Shown: positions 1 through 14,867, numbered from the stretch's first letter. The stretch is 64,000 nucleotides of DNA from Ooceraea biroi (GCF_003672135.1 NC_039510.1:15500001-15564000), one strand, 5' to 3'. The notes: generated by a model from the letters alone, not told the origin. Program-made: numbers and translations.

Positions 1-1051
1 ACATCGTGAGTAGTGTTAACATAGGTACAATACATAATGGTGGCACGAGATGGAGAGAATGCGAATAATCCAGCCGGCGAATCATGGACGTTGCATCGTC
101 CAATGGTTTCGAATATTGAAGCAATACTAACAATCTTCATCATAATGCATATGCAATGGGAATTCATGTTTACCGCACGATCGAGTTGTGCTAATAAAAT
201 AGTATAAAAACGCACGCATTAACATACGTGTATATTACGTAAAAGATATAGAAACAAATCTCTTATATATGACATATCCTTTATAATTTTGTCTATAATA
301 TAATAATAACTTATCTTTGGACAGAAAAGAAATTTACAAAAGAATATATTTGAATCTATACACATAGAAGTCACCTAAAATACACATTTTTAATTATATC
401 ATAAATCTTAATGAATTGATAATTTTATAAACCATTTGCTTATTTACAGCGTGAAATTGAAAAGTGGAAAACGATGAAATTTACAAAGTATGTTACGATA
501 ACAAAACAGCGTTTGCTGCTCGCTGCATCCGTTCATCATTAATTCGCGCGGTATGCCAGACCGCGGTGATTAATCAAGCAAACCTGGACATTTCACGAAA
601 TAATGAAATGCACCGATGTGCCGAATTAAATAATAAAACGTGATGTTAATTCCCCGCTCTCTCGCCCGGAAAGCATTTATACGAAATTACCTCGCACCGT
701 TATAAAATTAGCTTCGACGCGATCCCACATGCGCATTCTCGCATCACGTATACATACATACGCACACATATAAGCGATTTTAATAATCCTCCGGAGTTTT
801 AGCCTGAGAAAGATGAATCGTAACCGGTAATAAACGCGACCTGACCATGCACGCAAACCGCGTTGACCTAAAAAAATGAGTGCACCTGAGTGCGGGCAAC
901 TAAACGACGAGAAAACCTGCCACAATTTCCGACAAGGCGATGCAAAACCCCGTTGATTAAGCCCGTAAAACCAGCAGATATAACGAGACGTGAGATTTTG
1001 TTTACGTCTATTCTCAAGTTGACTCCTGCACGGCAAGAAAAATTTACGACG
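1..1051. other. A+T-rich non-coding DNA
   Basis: No recognisable gene. Short frames between 677 and 1233 overlap on both strands and owe part of their length to the minisatellite that follows. The only structure of note is an imperfect inverted repeat at 538-574: ATTAAT, three unpaired bases and CGCGGT, mirrored around a 7-base spacer. It contains two homeodomain-like ATTAAT cores. Confidence 0.7.
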
Positions 1052-1148
1052 GTCAAAGTGAATACACTTTTCACAGTCAAAAGGGATACACTTTTGCTAG
1101 TCAAAGTGACTGCGTTTTTCTTCACTGTCAAAGCGGATGCACTATCAC
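1052..1148. repeat. minisatellite, 4 units of about 24-27 bp
   Basis: The hexamer GTCAAA recurs at 1052, 1076, 1100 and 1127. Each copy is followed by a related segment of the type GTGAATACACTTTT. The units are diverged, so this is an old array. Its codons produce a periodic TVK pattern in a plus-strand frame, which reflects the array and not a protein. Confidence 0.85.
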
Positions 1149-1230
1149 GGGGGCAAGGAGACACTTGGTTGAAAATACATATATGTAACCCTGAGTAAAG
1201 TGGCTTGGAAGATGCGGAGAATCGCTGTTT

Positions 1231-1278
1231 CAAGGATCCTCTTATCTAGACAATCAAGGATCCTCTTATCCAGACAAT
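1231..1278. repeat. 24 bp tandem duplication
   Basis: Two adjacent 24 bp copies beginning CAAGGATCCTCTTAT differ at one base (TCTAGA in the first, TCCAGA in the second). The near identity points to a recent duplication. Confidence 0.95.
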
Positions 1279-4200
1279 CTCTTCATTAACATTGTAGAAG
1301 GATTATTTATTGTCAAGATCAAGTCAATTTTAAAATAATGAACAGTAATCATAATTAACACATTCATTGCCACACGCAGTGTACTCGATTTTCCTCGTTC
1401 ATGTCATCTAAATTACTAAAATTAGCCGAATGGATTATATGTATTCATGTATTCATATATAGTTTATTCATAAAAGTTTAATAAATAAGAATATTAATTT
1501 GTTCACAAATGCACTTTGCCCGAAAATGTAAGTAACTGCGTGTTATATTATAATATTATTCGTATACCTTAATCTATTCCAGTCATCTATATCTATGCCG
1601 GTCATCGTCATGGTGATAAATGTGTTAAAAAGAATTAAGGAAACTGTCAGGATTATAACTTATGTGTAACATAATTAGGTGAGACGAGACATTTCTTTCA
1701 CATTACATTTCGTGCAAATTTTTCATGCGTGCGGACATTTCATTATAGAGGTGCTAATCAAGAAAGTATATGTGCCCTCCAAATTTACTTTTCACACACA
1801 TTATCGAATAGCGCTGGCAGATTACGATGGAGAATGAGTGCAGAATAGCGCTCGTGCAAACTTCCAAGAAACAAATCAAAGTGCCTCGAAGTAAACTTCG
1901 GGTCTCGAGCTACTGAGTGCTTTTGCACTAACGTGCGGATTGCGTTCAAGTAAAACGGAACAATTTTCCACGCTTTGAATGTCGCGAATGAAGTTTCCAG
2001 TTTGCAGCGAGTTCGTTCACTGACATAATAAGGCGGACAAATAATCTTTGCGTTAGACCTTTACTTTTACAAGTAATTCAAACATGAATTATGTCTCTCT
2101 TCCCTGATTACTTTATCAATGTTTCGATCCACTTTCATTTCGCACAATTCCAATTTTAACGTATCTTGTAATATTTTTTTAATTTTAAGATTAATTAATA
2201 CATTATGCGCGCACGGAAAAACGTATAAATAGAAAAAAACATTTTTAATGATAAGTGATTTTTATTATAGAAGTAGGTTGATAATATAAAAATTAAGTTT
2301 CCGCATATACATATGAAATATATTTATTAAAGTACATGTTTTATATTTTACCTATTCTTTCGCTTCTGTGAAGTTACAAAAGCATGATCTGTTTTATAAC
2401 GCTCTCAGACAGCGATAATGTTAAATTTCAAAGCGAGGCGAGCAACGTTGGCAGAGTATTATCTCATATAATACACTTTTCTTTCGGGAAAGTCATATTT
2501 TCCATGGCAAGGAATATATGAGGATTCGCGTGATATCTTATTCAATGGTTAGCAGCTCTTTTCTGTGCGACATCTCTCCTAAGTTTTAATTAAACGTATC
2601 ACAATTACCGTTAACCATTTTTTCGCCGTGTTTTAATTAAAGCGATCATAAATTCCACGAAAATTAATCTGCCGCATAATTCGTAAATCGTAATAGTGCA
2701 TAAAATAGCGCAAGAAATCTCATTATGTTGCGCTTTTAATAATTTTTCCTAAAATTCTCAGGAAATTCTGCAATATCTCATCAATTTTGCTCGTTCAGAA
2801 ATTTCGTTTTGCTAAGCACAATGAAGAATAGTCGCGCAATGATTTTAGAGAGAATCATGATAACCGAGCGCAAGACCACATTTCTGCGAAGGCTATTAAA
2901 GCGTTATTAAAGGATTATTATCGCCAGCAGCGATATATTAGGTAATTAAATATATATATATACATATGCAAAATTGGATTATAATATGTAACGTAAAATG
3001 ATACGCAATACGATGTAACAATGTTATATGTAAGGACAAATAATTCATCGAATGCACGTACACAAACGTCACTATTGATTATAAATTATAAGTTATTACT
3101 GTAATACTCGTGATAGTTAACTCGAAATTCGCCGATCCGTAAAAATCATGTGGCTGATCGCAACAGCATTGAATTACAAATTGCAACAGTGTCAAGCTGT
3201 AATGCACTCGTAATGAAGTCACACGAGCGAGCAACCGAAAACGGATAACGAGACATCGCTTAATTATTAATCAATATAAATGGTGTCCAACAAATTCACG
3301 ATTTTATCCACAAAATAATCTGGAATTAAACACATTATGTAACGACACATAGATTTTCACGTATATTGCAGAACTTTCGACTGAAAATGTAATTAACACA
3401 CTGTGTTTGCGGAAATAATCTATTTCGAATTTGCACAAAAAGCAGGGATGATGTATTAGTAAGAGAAAGAGAGAAATGGTTAATACACAAAAACTTGAAA
3501 AAACAATTAATTACAATATCGCACGATTATGATCTCCAAGAAATAAAGCAAATGCAGACATCCTACATACAGCAGGTCAAAATGAGGCGCAAATTGTAGG
3601 TTGATATCGCGCATGGTATCAGTGGTGGTCGCGCGGATTTTCAGCTATGACCGCAATTTGCAATTCCTCCGTTCCAACTATAAATTACCGAGGGGTCATA
3701 CCTCTCGAGGTACATTGACGTGAATCACCAACGACAGCCTCGTGCACGCGAACAAAATTGCAATTCTAATCGCTCGTCGCCGTTGTACGCACGTACATCA
3801 TGCGGAGACATTACACTCCCGTGATGCTTTCGAGGTGAAAATCGCTGCGAATTTTCAATGAAAACGTAGTGAAAGCGAGATTAAAATGAATAGAGATAAG
3901 AAATAAATATAGAATAATTGAGCGCGATAATAAGGAGAAGAATTTGAAGAATTTCCTGAGAATAAATCATGTCAATACTTCTTTGCATCAAGAAATTTTT
4001 AGAGGTATGCAATATTAACTTAAAAAAAAGATGTAATATTGATATTATTTTTAGTTATCATTAGCTATTATATTAATCCAATATTAGTTCTGTCATATAT
4101 TTTCAAATAAAAATCTTCGACAGTTTGTTCTTCGTTCTTAACGTGATTTTAACGTGAGCGGTATCTTGTTAGAAAGATGGATCGAATCCAAGATAAATCG

Positions 4201-7200
4201 AGGTAATACGTGATCTGCATGACACTGCCAGGACTATCTCTGTTCCCTTTTCGAGAAATATGCCTCGTAATTCCTCGTAAAAATGTGCCAAATTAAATAT
4301 ATTCAACAATAGAAATTGCAAACGGTTAGATAGATAAAGCAATGATATTTAGAAAGCAATAATGGGTTCAATCTCCATTTGTGTGGTAGATTTTAACTTT
4401 GAGCAGCGTTCGATTAAAGCGATATTGAAGAGGAACTTGAATTTCTAGCGAAAAAAATCTGTCGTCGTGCAATCTGAGTCATGATGAATATCAGAATATC
4501 CTAGATTCTTATATACAATGATCCTACCCGAGATTTGCATAAGGTGTCCCTAGGGGGTTCCCGTATAACAGGATTGCTCCATTAATATTTCAAATAATTT
4601 GAGAGAACAATATATACTCGAACGTATATCTCCATAACGGTAGTACGATTGCATCGACGATCATATTCGTCCTTCGTAATAATACGACATTATTTGATTC
4701 ACCTGATGAATCTAAATTGAAGCTATAGCACAAATTACACGATTTCGACGAGAGATTATGTTTTTCTAGATGCGATTGAAGAACCGCATTACATAGTCGT
4801 TAACATCGATCAGATAGTGTCACGTAAAACAAGGATCGATACCTACAATTACGTGAAAAAAATTCAGTAACGAACGGCCTACAATATGTGACGTTGAAAA
4901 TTAATCTCGGATCAGAACTGCAATCGATGTAGAGAAATGACTCTCTCGCGTTAATTTTGATGACAAGTTTTTACAACTTTATTTAATAGATAATCTATAT
5001 AAAAGAAAACACGCGAAGATATATTTTTGATATACCTGAACAATTCCGTAAAGTATTTTCATCTTTTAAATAACGAATTTTTCCAACTGGAAATCTTGGA
5101 ACCTAACGTCAAAATTCATGTTGCGAGTTCACTTTTATTTTCCTGCTCTCATGTTTCGAAAAGGTAGTCATTCTGTCAATAACACGAAACCTGTCTAACA
5201 CTGTGACAGATGCGTCATGTACGTTATTGCACAATCGAGTTCTCCGTTTTTTCCGCAATTCATTTACACGCGCCTGCAAGCATAGAACGATGATTTGAAC
5301 ACGACCGCATTAGTGACAACTTTTCAGTTTTTCGAAAATGAAAAAGATCATGAACTAGAATTAAACACCAACATATACGGGGCATAATTGAATATTGCAT
5401 GACGCATTATGAACTGTGAATGGCAAATTGTTGCTTAAAAACGTATTTTGGAAGCATAACGTAATTACGAAACGGCCAATTATATTATAAGCGAAATAAT
5501 TTCCGGTTAATCAAGGTAGAGATAATTAATTTTACTACATCTAAACACAGTTTCTGTTCAATTGTCATTGACATTAAGTTCGTTGGCAAAATATGCAAAT
5601 TACGATGATGATGAAAACGCAATTTATGCACTGGCCATTAACAAATGAGCCATGATTGGTGGAAATTGTGTAAGTGTAAAATGGATCATAAACTGCCAAT
5701 TGAAATCTATTCCATATGTTACATTTGTAGAGAATATACAAACTTTTACATTTATCCGTATTATTTTTTAATTAAAACTGATATTATGGAGTAATGTCGA
5801 TTTTGCATGTTTCACGGAATATCTACCTGACGTTTTTACAGAAATTCTCACCGTTTAAACAATATAGTAATCGAACTAATTTTCAACGCCGAGGAATCTA
5901 TTGACAGATCTCGTGTGTTCGAAAGTTTGTTGCACATTGTTGCACTTCGTAGACGTCATTGCGAGTCAAAGTTTATCTTAGTTACAAATGTGGCAACATA
6001 TTCTGTTCTGCCTACAATTGTTCCACGAATAGCTATGAACAAAAGAGAGATTCATAAAATTCAATATTATTATTAAACAATATGTGTTAACATATTCTAT
6101 ATGGCTATCAAAGATATCCATTGTTTTGTTGTCATGGAATTAATTCAGGTCGCATAACGTACACTAAGAAAAGATATATATAAATAAAAAATTTCTAATG
6201 CGGAAATTACGCGCTAAGGATTTTTTATCTTTCCGTTCCAATCGCTATTTTAAGATCAATTTTATCTATTATCATTTTTAAAATTCAGTTTCTTGCCACA
6301 TCGTACATTTGCTCGGGGATGACGAAAGCGACGTTCTACCTACTATATTGCACGATCCAGAAGGTTTTGAATATTTCACAATGGGGACTACGGTCCAAGG
6401 TATTTCCAAGATTGGCATGTGAAAATTTACAGATGACCGGTGCCATTCGCTGTAAAACGATATTCACGAATGCAGACTGGGTTGCTTTTCAAACGCGTTA
6501 GGAATACTTTCCACGCGCGAGGTATTTCACTGGGCAGCAATAGCCGCGCGACATCAAGATCGATAGTATGCCGGAGAACCGGGACACGTGTACAAAACGT
6601 TTCAACTGTCACACAGAGTACGGTAAACTGTAAACATAAAAAATATATGTATAAGCCGTGATATGAACGCGCACCGACCGCACGCATGAAAAGCGTTTAG
6701 TGTCGTCGACGCGGACGCCGCTTGCGTCTGATCACAGATAGGATTTTCTACTGCGACAGCGAGGAGTATATTTGTAACGACATGTAATGAAATTCCAGAC
6801 AATTTGCGATACAAGAAGCATCCTCGGTTTCATGTATCGATATCACATTTTTGTGGCGTTCGCACTTGTTCACTTGCATTTTTATTTTTAAAGAAGTACA
6901 ATTAGAGTTGTTGAATCTGAATGGCCAACTATCACTAATGGGACACAGATTCTATTTTAGGAAATAGAAAATGCATACATCGTTTACTCGCAGAAAAACG
7001 AATTCTATTTGCTCGCGGGTAATTAGATTTCTATTTTCGAAACTTCGCGTGCCGAACATGATTTGTACACGTATACGCTAATTGCGACGTCTACTAAACA
7101 ATTAATCTGTTGTGTAATATCAAACATTTTACTATTTTATGCTATCGATCGGTACGCTATGTAAAGAGCTAAATTGTACTATAGCTGTTAATACCTTATT

Positions 7201-9639
7201 GATTCGCATAACTAAAACATGGTTCAACAATGAATATACAGGGGAAACTAATAAAGCAGTGTTATTAATAAAACGAAGCGTGTCAACACTTAATACTTTG
7301 GTATACAAAGCCAAAATTTAATTAATACGGTGACTATAATGTACGACTTCTTGTGAATCATAGCGCGCAAGCGGCTCTTTTAATTAATAGCGTAATGTCT
7401 GAGTTGCGTGCCATATGCGAAAATGCTTAATTAAAAAGGAGCGGCGCGAATTGTGTGCTTGATAAATGTAAAGTTTACGATTCACAGTACTTGGCAATTA
7501 TATATTATTTCATTAACGTTTAATTTGCCAGTGTGTCCTATAAAATGCATACAATTTACTCGAACATTATGTGATTATGTATTTAAAATTAAATGACGAT
7601 GATTAATGATTCTTAATGTAACCGCTAGATCGGTAGACGCTCAACTCAACAATTAATTGAGTTAATAAGAGGTGTATCACAGAGCTATCACATGCATTTA
7701 AATTTTATATATAATATCTCACAGATCTCAGCAATATCATTTTCATAATTGTGTGGTTTGCATTAATGGGTTTGCTTCGGAGAAAGTACAATACGCAGCA
7801 TTGAATTAAGTAAATCAAAGAGAAGTCTAAATATTTAAATAATCTACCGTCCATATACGAGGAGAAATATGGCAGATAACTATTATGTAGTTTATGTAAA
7901 ATGGAACTTGACAGCTATATCATAACAATACACTTCCAAGGATTTTAAAGTAAGTCTGCCTGTTATTATGAAAGTGTTACCTACTTACTAACTAAAAGCA
8001 AATCGCTACTTCAAGATTCACTTTGTTGTTATAACGTGATAGAAACTCGTAAAGCGGAAATTGAGGTAAAAAATGATTATTAACAATATATTTCTCTTTT
8101 AGAAAAGATATGTAATGGGTTTCGGATATATCATGCATTACATTATAATTTAAAGTAGCTGCAAAAAGAACATGAATTTCGCGCAAAAGCTCGCCCCGGT
8201 ACAAATGGAAATAATTTTTCTCTAAATTATACGCCGTAACAAATTAATGAAATTGAAATATCTTGCGTAATGATAATCGATTGCAAAACGTATTTTAACC
8301 TTATATTTTTAATCTTATATTTTTTATTTCAAAATATAAACGGAAATGTATAAATGTGTACAATTTTTAACGTTTTTCCACAATAGATATCAGATTCACG
8401 TTGATGTTCTTTTCTGCTATTACATAGAGGAATGTATACAACAGAACAATAAACGTTACAGTCAGGCCATAAAGGATTAACGAAACCTTCCGTGAATGCA
8501 CGTTTACGAGAGATGTCTTCCTGCCTTGAAACATGTCAGGAAACTGCATATACACGTCGTAAAAGGATTTCAACCGGGTAGATACCGAGCAGGAAGTTCG
8601 GTCAAACTTTTAAACGCGATACTGGTGCATGTACGAGCGTAGCATCCGATGCTGCGCGGTACATACATGCAACCTGCGTTGAAACTATAAGAACTTTCGA
8701 AATACACCGTTACGCGTTAATCTGCATAACTAATTTCTTGCTAGGAACACGAACGAAACAACGCTTCCGTCGACATAATAAATAAACACGACGTGACGCT
8801 CATTTTGACGCTCATTTTACTGGCTTAACTCGCGTTTAATGTACCATTCAAGTGGATAAAATCTAAGAAAAGTAAATATTAACATAATACATATATTTTT
8901 ATGTGCATTGGAATTTAATAACTCATTTTTTATTTTCTTTATTATTTGAGTAGTTGTGTATATCTATACATTATATATTTTCTGATCAAACTGGTATCGA
9001 ACTGTGCCTAACCGGTGATAAATAAGTGAACAATAAGAAATATATATTTGTATTTTATATTATAATTTTTTTTCTACGTTTCTGTATTATATAATATAAA
9101 TTTTATGTCTCTTTTAATAATCCAGAAGAGCCATTTTGCTCGTTCTAGAGTCGTTTTCATCATTCACTTTCATCACATGATTTAGAATTCACAGACAATC
9201 CGTTTCTTGAAGTTTCCCGTAATTTTTGCTCCTGAAGGAATTATAGAACACGACCAGAGCGCGACATTAGAGAATATGAAGGCGCAACTTTCTAGTTGAC
9301 GGAAGAGTTTTCAACTTTCAACTGTTCGTGTTTGTTTGCGAAAAGTTCTTGGCTTTTCATTCCGCAACGCTTGCCTCCACAATGTGACATAAAGGGTACA
9401 ATAATTTTACATGATGTCCAATAAAAATTTCAATTTCAATTTTGTCTATTTTTTTCAAGTTTTCGAACGAGCCAAGAATTTTCCACAAAGCAAAAATAAG
9501 AAATGCTTAATAATTAAATATCCGAATTTATCTATATTATATAAATTTTCCTACTTCTATTCTGTTATAGAATTTTCTATCTTTCTGAAATATTTCCATC
9601 AGTCTTTCACAAATTTGAAAGCTTTATCTTCAAAATTGA
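1279..9639. other. A+T-rich non-coding DNA
   Basis: I see no gene, RNA gene or complete mobile element in this stretch. Minor items are a 12 bp tandem duplication (GACGCTCATTTT) at 8795-8818 and an imperfect inverted repeat around AAGTTCTTGGCTTTT near 9345 against GAGCCAAGAATTTTCC near 9469. The open frames are at most about 90 codons and are unremarkable for this base composition. Confidence 0.7.
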
Positions 9640-10060
9640 TCAATAAGAGGATTTGCGGACTGCTTCCACATTCGAAAATCGAGCACTGAGTATCCCGATT
9701 TCATCTGAACCATGAAATCCTTTCAACAATCCGTTCAATCGCCTCGACTTCGACTGCCTGATGAACGTGTCAACAGGACCACAATACCAAGTTCGTGGGT
9801 GTTTGCCTACATCCCCCACACTTTCCATTCCTCACGTCGCTATTCCCTATTCTAAGGTCGGATGCGACGTTTGCATGCGATAAAACAGTATCCTAGTAAA
9901 GTACTCCGATACTCCAATGCCGTACGATTCGCTTGGTACATTGTTCATGGGAAAATACATAAAACATTTCGCGTCCGGTCGGTCTCGATGGATTACGAAA
10001 TAAATATGAAGAAGTACAAATACAAGTGTACTGAAGAAAAGAAGCTTGTTTAAGATCATT
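9640..10060. other. moderately G+C-richer block, unassigned
   Basis: Base composition rises here relative to its flanks. An ATG-initiated 62-codon frame (9640-9828, minus) and a 63-codon frame (9862-10053, plus) are present. Neither matches a family I recognise, and they lie on opposite strands. A decayed coding fragment is possible but nothing confirms it. Confidence 0.3.
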
Positions 10061-11680
10061 TTTACTGAAAGTATATCACATATAATTTGTTTAAACTAAT
10101 TTTTCAGATAAAATATTTGAATTTCATCTGCGAGTTACGTACAAGATTTCTCTGGATAACAATAAGCATATCAATTGTTCACAGTATTCTGCGTTAAATA
10201 GTGCTGGTATTCGCGCATAAGCTCCGTCAAATCGATCGACCATTCGTGTGCGAATATGATGTTGATCATGTGCCCCACCTATTTAGGGACACGCGATAGG
10301 CAAATCAAATAACGAAATGGACAGAGCCCGCACGCATAATTAACTGATTTCGCTGGGAGACTCGATCATTCAGGATGAATTTCCACGGATAACGAAGTTC
10401 ATCGTTGGTGACTTGATGAGAAAACGAAGAGTTATCGACTCGATCTTATCTAGAGGAATTTCTTATGAATTCGCGATATGCAGGATTGAAAAGGATTCAC
10501 AAGCTAGTGGCAAACTAAAATCCAGCCAGCGTGCTGTTGAAAGCTGCGACATCGAGGACTGAGGCATTCTCGCCTTGAAAATCCGCAGCATCGAGGATCA
10601 CATCCTGATTTTCTATGAAGCCAAATACCGGATATCCGGATAGTATTTCCGTTAATCGATTTTATAACTCGGTGATATCGGTATTATTAGATATTCATAA
10701 ATAAAAGTAAAGCGAACAAGAAGCTCTTATCTTACGCAGTGTATAATCATTACTTAAAAAATTAAGATTAATACTATCATTAAGAAAATTAGAGAAGTGT
10801 GAATGTTTTCACATAAAACATAGAAATGTCTAATGAAAATTTTCGCTAAATATTATATATATATATATATATTTACATATATACACCCATATATCGAAGG
10901 TAGACCGCATTTATTCCATTTTTCGAGTTGTTGCCAACTTGTTTTTATGTCCTGGGGGAACCATTCAATCGTTTAGCCGTCGTTAAGGTTTCTTCAGCAC
11001 ATTTTACGGCGTTGGCGCCGTAGTTCCCTCAAGTTTGCGGACCGTTTTTCAGAACGGTGGAAAATGACGGAGATAACTCTCAAAGACGAGGAGAATCAAC
11101 TGAAACTAGGTCTCAGAGAAAATTCGCCGAACTTTTATCTTTTGCACGTTACGTAGTTCTATACAGGTATTTTCTTGAGTCGGTATCATGAAGATTAGGT
11201 TACACGGATGATGGATATTTTCAAAGAATACATAGTAAATTGCATACATGTTGCACAATACATAATAAATTGCGTACGTTCCACGTATGTATTCGTAGTG
11301 TCTATATGCGTTATAAAGATGCGAGGAATAAAGATGGATATCTTTCAAATTGATTCGATAGAACAGACTGAGAAATTTATGAAATTCATAGAACTTTTTT
11401 GAGATGAAAGCAACGTAGTGCTGGAAAATACGTAGATAAGTCGGTTAAAAAAGTTCAGATAAATATAATACACATTCTGAATAAAGAATAAACTTCAAAG
11501 TTCTGTAAAATTTTGTAATACGCACTCCTCTCAGATTTATGATACATCGAATCAATTTGATATTTTATATATATTTTACATATATTATCCATGATAACCC
11601 ATCATAACCATGCCGATTTTTGTCATCCAAAATATTTAAATGCAATAAAAATTCATCTGTGCAGCATTTCTAAGTCCATC
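10061..11680. other. A+T-rich non-coding DNA with a (TA)n tract
   Basis: The only distinct features are a TA dinucleotide run at about 10854-10872 and a weak internal duplication at 10540-10610, where GCTGCGACATCGAGGA and CCGCAGCATCGAGGA are related. No gene was recognised. Confidence 0.7.
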
Positions 11681-11682
11681 GT

Positions 11683-12278
11683 TCAAGATATGTTCGCATA
11701 GTGCTGGATGAAGGGAACCACTCGAGTTCTCCCATCGCATATTTCTTTCGACATGCTTTTTGACATGGGCATGTTTAGTCCTCCGTTGATCATCGAATAG
11801 ATTAATAATACCCTTTCATCCTTTTTTTCTCCCTCTTGGGAATAGCTCGTAGATAGCTGCTCTTCGTGAATTTTACGGTTGCTTAAAATTTCATCGAACG
11901 GCTTGGCCCACGGATACATAAAACGTGAATTCACGAGCGTTTGGAATCGTAATGCGTTGTTGTAAGAGTCCCATGCCCGTTTCCGATGACATTCGCATCG
12001 TGACTGTACGTAACGAGTGTTCCTTTCAATGCACAAAGAATATTCTTTGCTGAGAGCTGATTGCGTGTCGATTTACTCGATGCGAAGTGAAATGATCGGA
12101 GACAAGACTCGAAACGTGGTAATACTCGCACGTCGTAAATTTCGCATTCATTGTCTGGTAAGCATGTTCCATCTGCTACAGAGCTTTCGCGTTGTATAAA
12201 GCGAACAAAGCTTTCCCACCCATTTTTGGAGCACCCCTTAATCTCCACAAAAGACCACCCGCTAGTTCCGTCTAGCAA
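11683..12278 (-). other. possible decayed coding block, two overlapping minus-strand frames
   Basis: This roughly 600 bp block is richer in G+C than its neighbours. On the minus strand two frames of 115 and 117 codons overlap by about 100 bp, so one frame change would give about 200 open codons. The upstream frame has no ATG start. The translation contains ordinary mixed-composition residues (for example FQTLVNSRFMYPWAKPFDEI) but matches no family I know. It could be a frameshifted pseudogene, a non-coding RNA, or chance. Confidence 0.2.
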
Positions 12279-13840
12279 GCATCGCCAAATAGGTCACGAA
12301 AATTACACGCGGAAACTGTTCGGATAAACCGACTAATAAAATAAATATCAATATTTTTTCTGTGTCAGTATCTTGCGCCGATAATGATAAAAATATATTA
12401 TTTCTACGTTATTATTACATATTACTTTCTATTTGTCAGCAATTTCCTAACTTAATGTAGCGATATAATGGAGATATCCGTTTCCATATCAGTTTCGTGA
12501 ATAATTCAGAGAATTCATGGAAATAGATATTTAGGTCTGTCCATTGCCAATACGTGCAGTATTACAGAAATTCGCAAGCGTAGCATGAAATTGAAACCGA
12601 GCCAAGAACGAGTAATAAAAAACGAATATAGAAAATATAGACAATAAAGAATCTCTATATAATCATTTTTGGATATTTAAAATTTTATCACACTTCTCTA
12701 TATAATTATGTATTGAAAATAGATTTAATATAAATATTTTTATATTTCCATGCTTTTAATTAAATTAAAGTACACAGACTTGTGTGGTTCCATGAAAAAA
12801 AAGTACCGGTCCTTGAATGAGTAGATTTATTTTACTGGATCTATTTTTTAGGAAATAAAAAAGATATTATTAGAAGGATGGAGAGGATAAATGAACTTTG
12901 AGAAGAAGGATGAATATGTGTTATTCAAATGTAGACTATTACTTGGTCAGAAATTGGATTTCACCCTCTACAAGAGCATGATGCTTTACAACGTCAAGAA
13001 ATAACCCGTCACCATCAAATGTCAAGAAAGGTAGACGTCAAGGACCAGCACTTATTATTAGATCGAGACATCTACGAAATTTTATTGTTCACGTATGAGT
13101 GTGAAGTGCCGTATTCCTACTTATATCTTCGCTTATTTTCGCGATTTCGAGTGGCTTTGCCTTGCCTAATTTTAGAGGATATACTATTTCATCGAATTAT
13201 GAAAAGATTTTCCAGATACGCGCGCGTATTCCGGAAAAGAAAATATACAAGCCACCGGTATTACTGTCATAAACATAAATACGAGTATTTTTAAGTTATG
13301 TCACGGAAACATAATTGTTTCTCAAAACGATCGATCTTTCCCTAACTCTAAATAAAAAAGAAAAATATAATTATGAAAGTACAGTTGTAAAATTTTTCAA
13401 TATTAATTTAGTACATCTCAAATCTCTTAAACAACACCAGTGATTAAATAATTCACCATTTAAACCACGCAGTGATTAAATAATTCAAAGATAGTTTAAT
13501 ATAGATATTTAGAAATGCAAATATTATTCTGATACGCTGTATGCAAAATAAAATAAAACGCAAGTACTTTTTCGCTGCATACTTATATCAATAATTATAA
13601 AAATAAAATTATACACGTCAAACAATACTTAAGCGTAAGGCACGATGTGAAAAAACCTTTGGAAATATTCCTCAAAATTTCAGCGCGTACTTCTTTTAAT
13701 CTCAATTATCTTTTATTTCTTGGCACAAGGGAGCATGGTTGCAATCTCAACTAATTGCCAGCTCTACCGTCTACTTCTCAACTAAGCCCACCGCAATTGT
13801 TCATCTTGCAAAGTCCAACATTCCGTGACTGCACTTTAAC
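12279..13840. other. A+T-rich non-coding DNA
   Basis: No gene was recognised. An 18 bp direct repeat, CAGTGATTAAATAATTCA, occurs at 13438-13455 and 13470-13487 (32 bp period). An ATG-initiated 91-codon frame at 13019-13294 is Arg/Tyr-rich, unlike anything I recognise, and is of a length expected by chance. Confidence 0.65.
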
Positions 13841-14740
13841 GAAGTAAGTGTGTACTGAATCGCGTGCGATCCAGTTGGACGCCGAGTTGGATGCCGTAAT
13901 TGAAGTCATCGCTCGCGTCCATTAATTCCAGTAATAGACACACGGTTGCACAATGGACATACACGAACGGCAAATACGTTTAGTATTCAATTTACGCCAT
14001 CAGCATCGATACACGATCCGACACGATCGAAGCGCGAAACCGAAGACGGTAATCCGATGACAATGATAATGCACGAGATGAAAATCATACTGCGATCACA
14101 TTCATGTACGCCATGCGGTTTGCCGCACTTGATTTCGGGGATGACAGGATAAAAAATAAGCCGCGATCGTTCGTTGCAATCATCCCTCGAAGTTGTCACG
14201 ACGCGATTACGACCTAGTTGGGAGCCCGGTCCCGCTGCATCCTCGTCTCAACGGAGACATTCATCGATCTCATTCCCGATTCTTCCGACTCAGCGAATAA
14301 TTTCAAGTCGATCGAGAGTACCAAACGGCCGTGTTAAATCTGCTCTTTCTTTTCCTCTCTCCTTCTCCTTCTCTCTCTTCTTTTTTTTCGATGCATCCGC
14401 TTTCGTTGGTTTATCCGACTTTTCGATGTAACGAGCTCGGAGCGGATCATAAAGTCTGACTTGCGACGACTTGGAGGCGATGATCGCGGCAGCTCGCTGA
14501 AGAAAATTGTTTACGACCGTGCACGTCGACGTCCATTACGTCGCCTTTAACTATCAGTTTTATATATTTCGCTGTACGCCTCGCATCGTCGTCAGGTGGA
14601 TTCTAGAGACGTCGCCTAGTGGGATTTACTGCCCCGACGAGAGATCCCAGGTGGATATTTTATTTGCGATGTCGGATCCTGTACGGTTATTAATCATTCT
14701 GTCTCACATGAATCTTCTGTGATACTTCCATTCGCGTTTC
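13841..14740. other. G+C-richer block, possible regulatory region
   Basis: CpG-rich sequence with no recognisable protein. A donor-like GTAAGT sits at about 13845 (GAA followed by GTAAGT). Frames are open on both strands at 13946-14199, so neither is supported. It could be a regulatory island or a non-coding exon. Confidence 0.25.
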
Positions 14741-14830
14741 GAATTTTCGACCATATACGCTATGTCACAAATGATAGTCATGTGTGCAAGGATAATAAAT
14801 TATCCTTACGACAAATGTAATTTTTCTATG

Positions 14831-14834
14831 CTTC

Positions 14835-14867
<33 letters not shown>

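Noticed and set aside
13019..13294. ATG-initiated 91-codon frame
   Set aside because: The length is expected by chance at this base composition, and no family, signal peptide or splice context supports it.
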